From positions 2,295,257 to 2,359,256 of the forward strand of contig JAJEKV010000042.1 in NCBI GenBank assembly GCA_021234155.1: DNA of 64,000 bases, written 5' to 3'. This document shows, one piece after another, positions 27,559-39,480 of this stretch. Made by a program: the position numbers and the translations under genes. The notes below the pieces were generated by a model. The model saw only the letters and a list, made by a program, of their open reading frames with translations. It ran no database searches and was not told where the DNA came from. Origin of the DNA: Isoetes taiwanensis (lineage: Eukaryota; Streptophyta; Lycopodiopsida; Isoetales; Isoetaceae). Numbering within the stretch: the stretch's first letter is position 1; every line of letters starts with the position of its first letter.

Positions 27559-30370
27559 CTGACATTTTTCTTTCACTACTTGAACATAGGTAGGCCTTAA
27601 AGAGAGGCTTTTGTCACCCCAAATCCCACTTACATAAGTGATTCAAACGGCACATGGCGGATAGGTAATTCACTCTATAAGTGAATAGCATATTTTCTTT
27701 TTAGCAAGAGCCATTTGGCCAACTTTCCAATCAGTTCACCCAAATAGCAAAAAGAGTCGTTGCATTTGGAACTTTCACCCCCTTACCATGGTGATGGAAG
27801 TGTCTACAGTTGATCAGAGAATGAGCAAATGCAGACCAATTTGCTCTATCTTGCTGTGATTAGAGCAATTGCAGACCAATCTGTTACAACTTGTCGTAAT
27901 TAGTATAATTTGTATTCCATACCTGCATAACGTGAGAAAAGTGTGTTAGGAACAATGGTATGCTAAATCAGAGTTTAGCAGCAACAAATTTATCATCCCT
28001 ATAATGGAGTTGCTTTCATCAAAGAGAGCTTGCATACAGAACTTCCAGATGTTGATACATGTTAAAATAGCAGGGCCAGGAAGCCACATTGATATGTCTT
28101 GTTCTTTCAATTAAATCTACATGAATTCAATTTTACAACTAATACACTATACGAATCCAAATATGTAACATAAAATAAATAGATCTACATACCGTGATTA
28201 AAAGGGCTTGTACAAAAAATATTGTGTTGAAGATCATGAGCAGAGAGGCTTTTGTGCTCATCATTGGCTATATCCATCTCTGTTTGCCAATTTAAAAATA
28301 TAATGAGGAAAAACATAGTAGAGAAATGCATCATATATTATACTCACTTCAGAAACTAAATCCCAACCTCCTACATAATATAACAATATGTTGCATCAGC
28401 TAAGAACATTTATAACCTGTACAAAAAGAAAGATATATAAGATCAAACAGGATATCAAGGGCCTAAAATTTTTGAGTGTTTCATTCTCATTGCATGAATT
28501 GAAAACACTAATTTCTAACGTTCAAAATAGAAAGAACTTGAGAAAATACGTAACAAATGATGTTTTAACCCAAGCTGGTTTAAGAAACCTCTTACATTTA
28601 ATTAGAGTCAACTTATAATTTGTGTTAAACATGGCAAACTTGATCCAGCATGCCATTACATGAAGAACAACATTCATATACATCTTAATACATTCTAATG
28701 GTATTTTTTGTTCAATTATTCAGTTCCAAATTTCAAACATCTAATGCTAATATGTACAGTAACTGATATCCTACAATCCCCAACTAAGAAATGATACCAC
28801 TTATACCTCCTTTTTGAGGATGCCAGCAGCTTGTTATGCACCTAGGACACTCAGATCTGACTTAATTCCAGAGTCATGGTCACTGATGGTGTATCATATC
28901 CTCCCTTCTCAACGCCTTCAATAGATGTGCCTAGCAAGTTTGGCAATTTCTACCTTGAAAGGATAAGAATGAAGGGCCTATTGTGGTTAAGAACAGCTAT
29001 TTGCAGGCTCTAGCCATCTCATTTCCATCTGCATGCCGTAGCATTAAAATATGAGGTAACAGGGTCACTGATGTGCATGACCATCCTCACCAAGCCCTTC
29101 CCATTGCATGTTCCCAAACGTAAATTACATGCTCCTGGGCTTTAATGCCTTCAAGCTAGATCAACACTTCCACCAATAAGACCAGGTAAAATTTTTGCAA
29201 GGCCATTCAGGCAGACTTGTGAAAGGCTACGTGTACCATCATCTAACAGCATCTAATTGTTATGAGCACTTAAAATTGGTAAAAGCATGTAAATACCTAG
29301 GATGAGATATAGCAGCTACAACAATCAAACATAGACATTTTAGATATTGGCAAGGCACTTTCCCAGCCATTTGTTAGAACTCAGCAGAATGTTCTGGGTA
29401 CCTTTTAGCATAGCTTTCAAGGCTGGCATTCCCTTCTGCCTCCAATGCTACACTGGCCTGGGTATGCGTACTCTAGTGGCTGCAATGGTCATTAAATCAT
29501 TCATCAGAACCAAAAGACTATGAAATGAACTTGGACCTTCAGAAAATAAAGCAGCTCATATACCTTTTTACATCTTCTGGAAGAATAGAGGGATCATGGT
29601 CACACTGGAAATTACCACGTGCTCTTCAACTTTTTTTGCACCAAGGGCAGCACCATGGACACTATATGTTCACTTTGTCTGGAAAAACATATCCCATTAA
29701 AGTGGTTATCTAAAAATGCAATGAGTTGACAACATCAGGCGAAAAATGAACTATAAGTTAATAATCCTAATTACATACCTTTATTATCGTTGAGTTGCGA
29801 GCATTAAATACGAATTACATCTTGAACAAACATGACCCATACAGGATAATCAATTAAGAAATGATATAGATCCATACCTTGGACTGCTGCATGTGAACCA
29901 AAAGGTTGAGTTTGTAATCCTCTGTTTATGTAGTACCTCATTCAAAATGTTTTGATTTCTATCCAAACATGAAAACGAACAAAAATCAGGCATGGTAATC
30001 CAATTGTTATGGATGCTCATCTTATCTTCTCATGCATTGAGCCTTGACAAACAGTGGGAACATGATAAAGAAAACAAATTGTCGTGAAAATACTGAATGC
30101 GTAGCTTGCAGTAACAAAAAGCAGACATTGTTGCTCTTCCAGCAATAATACTTGCATAAATCTACAAAAAGAAAGAAATAAGGCATGAAAGATTACCTGG
30201 CATGGCAGTGTCAGGAAATTATGATCGAGTGGAAGCACCAGCCATATCCAGAGGAAATCAAAACGGATACAAATTTTCAACGAATTAATGGCCTCCTAGC
30301 TGGAAAATATTGTTGCCAAAATAGTGATTGATCTTGTGAAGAAAGCCAAAATATTTTCGTGCAGAAATAA
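27559..30370. other. Intergenic, no supported gene
   Basis: AT-rich with short scattered frames (for example 28388-28618 plus and 30017-30280 minus) that match nothing I recognise. It may include the body of the Helitron-like element whose 3' end is at 26782. Confidence 0.35.
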
Positions 30371-33300
30371 GAATACCTTCTGAATTCGCTGCCTCTTGAT
30401 GCAATTGCGGCTCCAGGATCTGGATGAAAAGCTCCAGCTCAAGCTGCAGGTGGAAGCTCCAGCAGACGATTTCGATCTCTTATAAATCTAAAACCCTAAG
30501 GGGTATGGTGGAAGGCGGCAATCTAACGCTGCCATAACCATAATCACTGTGAGATCCACTGCCCCGCTGGTCCGCCTAAAACCTAAAGGGGCACATCGAT
30601 GCCCTGAAAATCGAAAGGCAAACCGATTTTTGTATATCGGGTTTTTTTTTTTCCGGGCAACAAAAATCCCCAAAATACAAAATCATAGGGAAAAGCTTCT
30701 ACTACTTTTGGGAACTCGGAAATTTTTTCCGGCCTCAAGAAACCCCAAAATCTTAGGAAATTGGATTAAAAAAAATTCCAAAAATATTTTCCACCAAACC
30801 AGAAAATCCCAAATTAACAAGATTGATTGATTGGCAAATTTTCTCTTTTATGCCACATATGATATAGTACCCAAGGCTAATTTGAAAAACGATTCAAAGA
30901 TACACGTGAAGGAAAAAAATAAGTTATTTAGAGGATATTAACATTTTTGCAAGCTCAATTGTTATTTATACAATAATGATTAGCAATGGATACAGAATAT
31001 TAAAAAGAATATTAAAAAGAAAAAACAACACAGAGAGAAGTTACAATATTTTAATGGCACGCGTGCTACACATCACCATTCTGAATTACGAGTTCCACAT
31101 TGTTCCAAAGTTACACTATTCACCAGACTATTTGCCTTTCCAATACTGTAACAAAACACGTTTTATAGTGAGCCTAACTATTGTATGATCAGCTGCACCT
31201 CATATGCTATGGTAACCATGCTATGTCAAGGATGTCAATATATTATTCCATGATATAAAGATGCATAATAAATGCAACAAAATTCCTGCTTATGAAATAG
31301 TTGCATGTAAAATGTTGGCATTTCAAGATACAATAAGTTCTGAAAAAAGACATCCCAGCTATTAAGAGAGAGTAGAATTCAAGAAAAATCTATTGAGCTA
31401 TCAAGAAACATGTTTCTGTTACTGTCATGTAAATTCGGGATGGCTACCTGTAATTACCAGAAAAAAATATAATTATGATAAAAAGATGACATTCAGTCTG
31501 TAGCCATAACAGTTTTGAGATTTTTCAACCATAGAAGGCGAATCTATGAAAATGGGCTGGCTTTCTATAGCAATCAGGGCGAATTAATCTTGCCTTATTT
31601 TTACAAGTAGATAGCCAATCAAACCTGTTCGAGAAGGGCGAAATATTTAGCTCCAGATACTAACTTCATGCCAATTCTATTTTGTGTAGACTTCCTGCCC
31701 AGAAATACTGGTATAGACGAACCATGAAAGCCCGACATATAGAAACAGATTCTTCTATTAACTGTAATGCATGACCTTTAGAGCATACTTTATCTATAAT
31801 CACTGGCTCTTCCAAGATCTGAGATGACTTGGCATAATTATTTTCAGAGAGCATTTGACAAATAAAAGTCAAAGAGTAAAGAATGAGATTTTCTAGCACT
31901 TGCCAATTCAAGCCATGGTTCCTTAATATCTGGAGCAAGTTGCGGTGAGCATGTATTAAAGTTTGAGCTTATTCTTGTTATGCAAGCATCTTTGCTCCTC
32001 ACGCTTCTCGCTTCTTTGGTCCCTGCAAATATATCTGACATGTCTTCGTTTCTTTTTTCTACAATTTCAGGCCAAATATGCGTGACCAAGAAAGAATCTA
32101 AATACCGATCATCATAAATAGCGTGAAGTGGTAAGGTTATAATGTCGACCAAGAATTCACAACCGCTTGTGACAAGACATTACCTTCCAAATGCATGTGC
32201 TCAAACTTGATTGTATGCTTGATTGCCATAGTGCTTTGGAACTAGCAAATTTACCTAAGATCCCACGGATATACTTGGCGATCAATGTTATTGAATGATA
32301 TCCAAGGCATTGTTCCGAAAGAAAGTGACATTAAAGAAGTTTCTTCATGAAGATCTTCCATGATGAATAATTGACATGGGTCAAAAGCTCAAATTACATC
32401 AAGGGTATCGCCAAATATCCATATTGTAAGATATCCGCCTAAGAGCTCTCAAAATCTCCGCTCTTGCAAAGAGTAAAGATATCTTGTCAAGAAACCAGAG
32501 GAGGACTGAATCTCCCTTCCAATCGACTCGTGCTTCTCAAGAAATAATACCCCCCCTCGAAGTGGTAAATTTTGCGTAAGAAACAACTACAAAATAGATT
32601 AGGCGGTCAAATTGCTTTTGAAATATTACTATTTTGCCTTGATGATGTGGTCGAGCAAAGGGGAACATTTACTCGACCAAAAGAGAATAACTAAAAGCAT
32701 AATCCATGAAAACATAAAGCGAGGACAAAGATTGTTCTCAGTAGTTGTAATGCATAACTTAATCTTTAGAGCATGCGCCGCCGATACAAGAAATAGCTCT
32801 ACGTTAAAAGACATATTGATAGCTGCCTTATCCAAAGAAAGAGGAAACATTTGCTAGGCCAAAGGAAAGGCAGAACAACAGAAAGCGGAACAGCCCATAT
32901 CCGATTATGAACAACAAAGTGAAAAAAATGGCAGAAAGGTGAGAAAGTTAAGAGAAATAGACCTGATTCCTTACAACCTTCACTGTCCTGGGAAAATCAC
33001 GCTTCAGGGCAGAAGCTTCGAAGTCGCCAGATGCTCTAACAAATGTTTGCAAGTCGCCAGATGCTCCAACAAAGGCCGAAATCGAACTTTAAGCAGCTCA
33101 CATGTCTAAATCTAAATGATCTGCTCTTGCGATTTGCTCCTGCGATTGGCATAGGAAGACCCCTGCCATCTTCTTCCTTCGTAACAGCAGCCCTGCCATA
33201 GCCACGCCTGCGAAGGAATGGGCTGGATGACCGAGCACTTACAGGCACCAGCCAGTTTTTAGCAGTCACCAGTATATGCTAGGCATATGCCGGCATATAC

Positions 33301-33420
33301 CTGGATATGCCCACATACCCACATAAACGAGGGTTTGCCCCTCTAAGGGCAACCCAAAAATAAAAAATAAGGGACTTGAGATTATGCATTTGTTTCTAAA
33401 ATTATTTTTCCATTGAAAAA
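30371..33420. other. Mostly non-coding; weak minus-strand exon-like pieces
   Basis: A more GC-rich patch at 30371-30620 contains AAACCCTAA-like motifs and could be a gene 5' end. On the minus strand, frames at 31844-32152 and 31666-31938 overlap in different phases and could be decayed exons. A segment around 32700-32790 shares short strings (TGTAATGCAT, TTTAGAGCAT) with 31755-31790, hinting at an old duplication. No family is recognised. AAGTCGCCAGATGCTC is repeated at about 33021 and 33050. Confidence 0.3.
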
Positions 33421-33429
33421 TTAAAATAT

Positions 33430-34000
33430 ATAAGCATTGGAAAAAAAATGCATCCTTTGGCGAGAGCCCAGAAGCCAGATACTCATGATTGGCAAGGGAG
33501 CGAGAGTGAGAGCGGGCACAGGCGAGCCCTTGCTAGTGGCCAAGCTCTTGTTGGAGGGTGCAAATGGTTTTGTTCTGCTCCTCCAGCAAGATTGCCTGCC
33601 CGACAACCATGTTCTCGTACTCTGCAACCTTATCCTTCTGCTCATTGAGTTGGCGTGGGCTGCCTCGCCTGCTTCGATTGCGGCCCTAAGCTTGTCTTGG
33701 AGGTTAGACCTTGTTGCACGCAATTTGCAGTCTATTACAGCCCGGTGATTGTCCCGCACTTGAATCACATTTCTATAGAAGGCGGCCTTGTCCTGCATCG
33801 CAACCAACTTCATGACGTCTTCATCATACTTCTCTTTTTGGAGCCAGGTCTGCTTCAGATCTGCTCCTCCGCTTGTTCACGAATGTTCTTCATTTCTTTC
33901 ACAAGAACTTGTGATAAAATCTCGGCTTGGAGCTGGAGGCCATTGAAAAAGAGTGAAAGAAGGCAGAAGACTAAAGGAAATAGTGTTGGTGGCTGAAGGA
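33430..34000 (-). pseudogene. Unrecognised coiled-coil-like coding remnant
   Basis: A GC-richer patch. On the minus strand one frame reads LQAEILSQVLVKEMKNIREQ at about 33860-33960. A second frame reads MKLVAMQDKAAFYRNVIQVR, then DNHRAVIDCKLRATRSNLQD and further Ala/Arg-rich helical sequence down to about 33600. The two frames appear to belong together but are out of phase, which suggests a frameshift. The composition fits an alpha-helical coiled coil. I do not recognise the gene. Confidence 0.35.
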
Positions 34001-34615
34001 AAGCGGAAGAATGGGAGATGAGGGATAAGAAAGAGACGATAGCATGCAATGTTTTTTATAGACATACAGATACGTTGAATTCTACGGCTGCCATTATCGA
34101 TAAAGTTGTAATAAAACCATACGAAGTGAAATGATAGCATGCACATAGTCAAGGGTAGGAACCGTCAGACCTTGGCAGTATGATATTCAGACCCATCTTA
34201 TCACTTCCCAGAGTATGGTGTCATTGTGACATGCCATATATCCCCATTTACGACAGCTGTTTTGCATGTTGGAGTAGGGCGATGCAAAATGTGGGTTTTA
34301 GAAATGTCAAGTACAACAATTATTAACTCTAAAATACCATGTGGACAGCATTTATACCAAATACATATGACGTGGAGATCATACGATGCGAGTTACACTA
34401 TGCACAATTATTTTGCACATATAATATTTCCGTCATATAGTCTTTTTATAAAAAAAAAAGAAAAACAACCCTTTGAAACCGAGATTAACTATATGACAAA
34501 AAATTCATATTCATGGGACAAAATAGTACAAAGATGGCTAGGGATAATATCTGGAGATTACAAGATGCAAATACACTATGTGCAATTTATTTGCACACAT
34601 GGCATTTCGAATGGT

Positions 34616-34619
<4 letters not shown>

Positions 34620-34646
<27 letters not shown>
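34620..34646. repeat. Poly(T) tract, ~27 nt
   Basis: A homopolymer run. Upstream, a ~43 bp segment near 34390 recurs in diverged form near 34567 (shared TGCAATTATTTGCACA-like core). It could mark a minus-strand retroposon tail, but no target duplication was identified. Confidence 0.8.
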
Positions 34647-34650
<4 letters not shown>

Positions 34651-34934
34651 ATTAGGCTACCTATAATAGCACTTCCAATGATTTAAATGATCCTGAAACA
34701 TGGTCATTGGAAATAAAGTATCATTTGAACTTAAATGGGTGTTTAAATATGCTTTAACCTAACACCACATTCGGTATACATTGGTATGGGTACATTCAAT
34801 AGTTAAACATTGTTATTAGATAAACATGTGCCTGTAAGGTCGCTTTCCCTATGGTTTATATACCATTTAAGAAAGGTGGCCTGTCTGATAGGCAAGGATA
34901 TTACTGGATTTAGTAACCCCAGATTGTCAGTTGT

Positions 34935-35788
34935 ATGACATATAGGAAGCAGCCGGTAGTAAATGCTGCTCCCGCGCATAGATTGGCAGCTCCCAGCATG
35001 GGGTATTTCTCTGATTGTGACTGTGGCCAAGAGGAGGAAGATTTTCCGGAATACCAAGAGGAATTTTGCAAGGAGATACATGGTTGTGAATGCTCTGTTG
35101 GATTCAAAGCCCTAAACATGGACAGACGTGGTTTAGGAAGGGATTATGATCATAAGAGGAGCTATGATGGCGGTTCAAGCTACATGCACAAAAAGGCCAG
35201 AAATATGAATCGTAGGCAAACAAACTACTATAAGGGAAATAATGCTAGTGAGCAGTTTGTTCCTGAAACGCAATTGGACGAATTAAATCAATCTGATGAA
35301 GAAGAAATTCAGGTATGAAGTCTACCAACAAAGCTTATAAATATGGTTGGGGTTACCCTGATTTTCTTTAAAAACAACACGGCCAGGGCTTAGCCATGAT
35401 CATGAACGAGGTACATGGGATTTAAAGTAATAGATTAAGAAATAATATGATTCTTGAATACTTCTGCTGACTGTTAGGCTCTCTCTTTTTTAATGTTACT
35501 TGTCTAGCTGACTTGGCGTTCGCTGCTGGTAAAGTAGCACCAGAAACTTGAAAACCTGAGTCTACTTTATGTGGTAAACATGAACGTATTGTAGGCTTCA
35601 CAATAAGTGCAAAAACGTTTTCTTACAGCAGTATTTACTTTCTATGCTTTCTCTTTTTATCAGTTACTAATACAAGGGCAAAAAGATGTACAATGGGTGA
35701 AGGGCGAAGAGCCATATGAACCACCCAAACCTTTTGGCCCTTGCATCATTACCAGGTCTACTGCTAATGTTTGCATGATTGGCTGCAG
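34935..35788 (+). CDS. Unrecognised gene, two plausible exons
   Basis: Exon A (34935-35312, 126 codons from ATG) ends in phase 0 at CAG|GTATGA. Exon B (35664-35788) follows a TATCAG acceptor and ends GCAG|GTACGT. Exon A is polar, with a Cys/acidic cluster (SDCDCGQEEEDFPEYQEEF), an Arg/Lys/Tyr-rich middle and an acidic end. Exon B reads LLIQGQKDVQWVKGEEPYEP then PKPFGPCIITRSTANVCMIG. The joined frame is open and codon-like, but I know no matching family. The 3' part would lie toward 37157, where the 13.3 kb retroelement inserted, so the gene may have been interrupted. An alternative start upstream of 34935 is possible. Confidence 0.45.
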
Positions 35789-36580
35789 GTACGTGGTGGT
35801 TCATCTTTCATTGTCTTCTTTTTGCTGTTATGTATGGCTTCTGCTTAAAGGGATGGGACGAGTATCTACTTGCTGAAATATCTTATAACTTTTGTTAAGC
35901 TGACTTCACAGCTGTGGTGGTATTTGTACTAAACCAACATGTTTTTGATAAACTAAAAGGTTTATACTATCAACCTTTTGTCTACTGGTAGTAGCCAAGT
36001 GCTGATTTTTGTGGAAATATGCTGATAGAAATACTCTGCTATTTTTGAACTTTTTTATAATATTGGCTTACAACTACAGTTATAATCGGGGTTGTGGAAA
36101 CGTACCATACCTTTTGTAAACCTATTTTCTAAGTATATTCTGTTTTATGACAGTACTTGGTATTTGCCTTATCTTCAAATTCATATCTGTTTTATAATAG
36201 TTTGGCCCGGACAGCAATTCCATTGAATAGGACTAAAGTATAATGGCCTAAGACTACCAATAGATAAAAGGGAATTTATGGATTGAGGAGGGGAAACATA
36301 AGTTATCCATTAGACTGTATGTGCTGTCGAAGTATACAAATCTAGCAGCTTAAGTCAATAAATAAACTAATCTTAAAGGGATATGCAAAAGAAACAAGGA
36401 TCCAATAGTGCTGGCAAACCTGTTACAGGGATTTAAAAGGTATAGAAGCATTTCATGGCATCATGTATACATTGTATTGTGTTTTATGCATGTAGGTCTA
36501 GCCTATAGGCTGGATTACGTAGCAATTCTGGATGGATTACAGATTGCGAGACCATGAATTGACTGGAAAGTCTTGAATAA
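35789..36580. other. Intron or intergenic, nothing recognised
   Basis: AT-rich, without a supported exon. Probably intron of the preceding gene if that gene is real. Confidence 0.35.
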
Positions 36581-36599
36581 GGGTTCAGGGATATAAAAG

Positions 36600-36650
36600 G
36601 TATGGTTCATTGGTATGATCCATAACAATTGGCATCAGAGTCTGGCTATT
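36600..36650 (+). mobile_element. Possible Copia-type LTR end and primer site
   Basis: CATAACA is followed by ATTGGCATCAGAGTCTGG, two mismatches from the initiator-tRNA primer site TGGTATCAGAGC often found beside Copia LTRs. No internal domain follows before the large element inserts, so at most this is a fragment. Confidence 0.3.
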
Positions 36651-37175
36651 CTTGACGTTTGCAAGTTATCTGGTTGGTGCTGGAGATTCAAACTGGAATA
36701 GAGATTCTTATTTTGACTATTCTTGATATTCATAAGCCATCTAGTTGGTGCTGTTGATTGCAAACTGGAATAGAAATCCTTATCCTGAGAACCCAAATGA
36801 TTTCTCTCCATGGATTTAATTCATTACCAATCTGATCCTCTTAAAAGCAAGAGAACCTTCTAAAATAGCCCTTGAACATTTGTATTGCGAATTCCTTTTT
36901 ATTACAGGAAAAATATATGAATTTATTAGGTACAGGTGATTCGGAATAAGACAGCTGCAAAAACTGAATATTTCTCATAGTCTAGAAAACGTACTGAAAG
37001 TAAATTTCAAATGCACAATGTGCATATGGAGGAAATGATGCAGGAACTTCCGATGCTGATGAAAAGAAAGCAGCACAAAGAGGTGGAGCGGAGCAAATTG
37101 GTTACCTCTTGTCTGATTGTTGTCTAGAATTATGAGCAGTAGTTAGTGCTACTGGGTTGAGTGTGACGTTCCAGC

Positions 37176-37242
37176 ATAATATACGCCCCCAATACGTATA
37201 TTATACTGCCACGTCACACGTACATGTCACAAGTGACATGTA
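37176..37242 (+). promoter_or_regulatory. Paired palindromes at start of U3
   Basis: ATAATATACG (37176-37185) pairs with CGTATATTAT (37195-37204). TACATGTCAC (37221-37230) pairs with GTGACATGTA (37233-37242) around AA. Both are kept in the 3' LTR. They may be binding sites for dimeric transcription factors. Confidence 0.7.
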
Positions 37243-37410
37243 CTTGAGAGCAGGACAACGTTGCACCTAGGAGCTAAAGGTTGCACCTAGGGGGCAACTT
37301 TGGATGTTGGGTATGTAATTAAACATACACAACAAAAGGTTCCTTGTTCATCCATTTCCAAATGGCTTAAAGCCATTTGCCCATGTGGATGCCCTAACCT
37401 AGATAGGGTC

Positions 37411-37431
37411 TATATAAGGGCTAAAACCCTA
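37411..37431 (+). promoter_or_regulatory. LTR core promoter: TATA box plus telo-box
   Basis: TATATAA at 37411-37417 and AAACCCTA at 37424-37431, both repeated in the 3' LTR (TATATAA at 49144-49150). Telo-boxes in plants are bound by TRB-type factors and occur in many housekeeping and histone-class promoters. Confidence 0.7.
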
Positions 37432-38760
37432 GACCCTAGCTCTCTTCCATTTTGCCAATTAGGGTTCTCTAGAGCTTCCTTTCCTCTTTCGCATTTAGGG
37501 TTTCCCTGGGCCAATTCGGCCAAGGTAAGACTCGAAATCGCATTGCCAGGCTCCGAAAAGTCGGATTTGCACAACAGGTTGCTGAGTAGCAGTCGTCTTC
37601 GGCAAGATCAGGAGCATGGACGCCTTCCGAGGATCAGGAGCAAGCCAAGGAGCAGGTATCTAGTTGTTCTGTTGTGCAAAACCGTCTTTAGGCGTGGCAA
37701 TATGCTGGATTAGTATGTTAGATCATCTCTGGAAGCCTTGTAGATCCCTAGATCTGAGACTCTAACGAATGAACCTAACATTGGATGTTAAGTAGATGGA
37801 TTGATATGATTCTCTATTTCTGTTCTGTGATATTGCATGTATTCCACTCTGTGACCTCCTTGTTGTGGGAAGGGGGGTAGAGACCTAAAGGCTGTATAGT
37901 AGATGCTCCTAGCATAGCACCTTAGTTCCCACATAAATGCGGCCCGTGCACAGGAGCCCACCTGGCTGTGGGTGAAGGGGCAAGGCCGGTTGATAAGGAG
38001 GAACTTGTCTCATCGCGGACTGACCCCTCTGGTAGTAAAGCCTATCGGGGGTCTTTGCTGGCTAGGCTTAATGGCTTGTCACTGCGTGTGGGCAAGGCAT
38101 GAGCTCGACACTCGTGGGGTGGTGGATATGACCTTCCAGTGAGTTCAAGTCGAAGAAGGGCAGTGGCCCTCTAGCCGCCTGCGATGAGCATGGATACCTC
38201 TGGAGGAGAGGCAGCTCTCTTCCTGCCTCATCGGGGCTGGGGAGATGCAACCCAGCAGTAGTAGCCCCTCTGGCTATTCACCCGGCAGGCTACGGCCAAG
38301 TCCCAACACTTTTCAGCCTACTCTGCAAAGTGTGCACGGGAGGGGCGGATGGAGTGGACTACCCTAAGCCATGTTCTATGCCAGCCAAATCCATTGCCAT
38401 GAATTCTGTCTGCAATGAACTCTGGAGGCCTAGCCGTCAGTCATCCCCCTTGAGTCCGAGCCCTGGGTAGGATCTCCCCTTTGTATTATTGTTATGAAGG
38501 TATTGCTGACTCTGTGATGTTGCTATTGCTATGGTGATTGTGTTTGTATATTATTAGTTGTGCTCACGTTTGTTTGTTACGCTTCCGCAGATAGGTCGAT
38601 CCGATGGAAGACGGATGAATGACACATCCACTCTTCCCTTGCTGGCTCTGCCCCATGGGAGTAGAGTCAGGTGGATGGCCCCTGTCAGGCAGCTGCCAGG
38701 GGGAATGCTCCTCCTTCGAATACGATGCGGGCATCGCATAAGGAGTAGGGGACGTCACAG

Positions 38761-38772
38761 TGGTATCAGAGC
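38761..38772 (+). other. Primer-binding site, tRNA-iMet type
   Basis: TGGTATCAGAGC begins one base after the 5' LTR. It is the usual complement of the 3' end of initiator methionine tRNA in plant LTR retrotransposons. Confidence 0.93.
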
Positions 38773-38976
38773 ATGATCTTGGCATCCAAGATCGAGCACT
38801 GGCCATTTTTCCCTTAGGACTAACAGTAGATTCGAGTCTTGGGGTATAGCCACCCAAGCAAGAGCTTCGAAAAAAAAATTGGAAAATTTTCCAATTGTGG
38901 GTTAGAACATAGCTCCATGCTAGATTGCTAGTGAAGTATAGCATCACCCAACCTAAATTGCCAAGAAAGCAGGCCA

Positions 38977-39046
38977 CCCCTCACAGAGTGCGCCCAGGCC
39001 CATTCGGTTTGCAATCCAAACTGAACCAGGCGCACTGTGTGAGTGG
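38977..39046 (+). repeat. Stem-loop repeat 1 (70 nt)
   Basis: The outer arm CCCCTCACAGAGTGCGCC pairs with GGCGCACTGTGTGAGTGG with two mismatches. The inner arm TTCGGTTTG pairs with CAAACTGAA (one G-U). The first of five copies in this element. Confidence 0.9.
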
Positions 39047-39190
39047 TTGACCTCCGTTGACCTAGTTAGATGTTCAAATTAACTAAACTAATAGTGTAGT
39101 TTGGCTTATTCCCATAGTTCTAGATAGGTTTGTATTTTATAACACTAAGAAACTCCCAGTGAATTGTAAAATAGCCTCAAAAACAGTCGA

Positions 39191-39260
39191 CCCCTCACAG
39201 AGTGCGCCCAGACTCATTCGATTGGTAATCCAATCTGGCCCAGGCGCACTGTGTGAGTGG
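39191..39260 (+). repeat. Stem-loop repeat 2 (70 nt)
   Basis: Same outer arms as repeat 1. The inner stem is changed to GATTGG/CCAATC, a compensated change that keeps pairing. It lies 214 bp after repeat 1 and upstream of the H3 ORF. Confidence 0.9.
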
Positions 39261-39371
39261 TGGGTGTTTTAGAGTAGGGTGAACCCAAACGAATGCCTCG
39301 TACCTTCGCTAATGCCCTAGTTTGTTTTTCCCCATATGAATTGCAGGTCCCAACCCTAAATTTCACCTCCC

Positions 39372-39393
39372 TATAAATAGAAAATTAGGGTTT
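39372..39393 (+). promoter_or_regulatory. Internal TATA box and telo-box before H3 ORF
   Basis: TATAAATA (39372-39379) and TTAGGGTTT (39385-39393, the telo-box in reverse) lie about 100 bp upstream of the H3 ORF start. This copies the TATA/telo-box arrangement of the LTR and suggests a separate transcript for this ORF. Confidence 0.5.
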
Positions 39394-39480
39394 CCATTTT
39401 ATCCCCACCTTTCCCGGAGAACAGCTCGCCCAAGAAGACGATCTTCAGGCGCCAAAGCTCGAAACCCGACAAACAAAAGC

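Larger units (their letters stand above)
37162..38759 (+). repeat. 5' LTR of H3-bearing chromovirus, 1598 bp
   Basis: Starts TGTGACGT and ends ACGTCACA, an 8 bp terminal inverted repeat. Compared with the 3' LTR it has an extra 20 bp (GAGCTAAAGGTTGCACCTAG, near 37269), itself a partial local duplication. A TATATAA box at 37411-37417 is followed by a telo-box AAACCCTA (37424-37431), the likely core promoter. Two 10 bp inverted repeats lie near the 5' edge. The 60-137 codon frames inside are not conserved protein genes. Confidence 0.96.

Noticed and set aside
37300-37713. A 137-codon ORF in the 5' LTR, repeated in the 3' LTR (49033-49446)
   Set aside because: It overlaps U3/R promoter sequence including the TATA and telo-boxes, resembles no protein, and its presence in both LTRs follows from LTR duplication.
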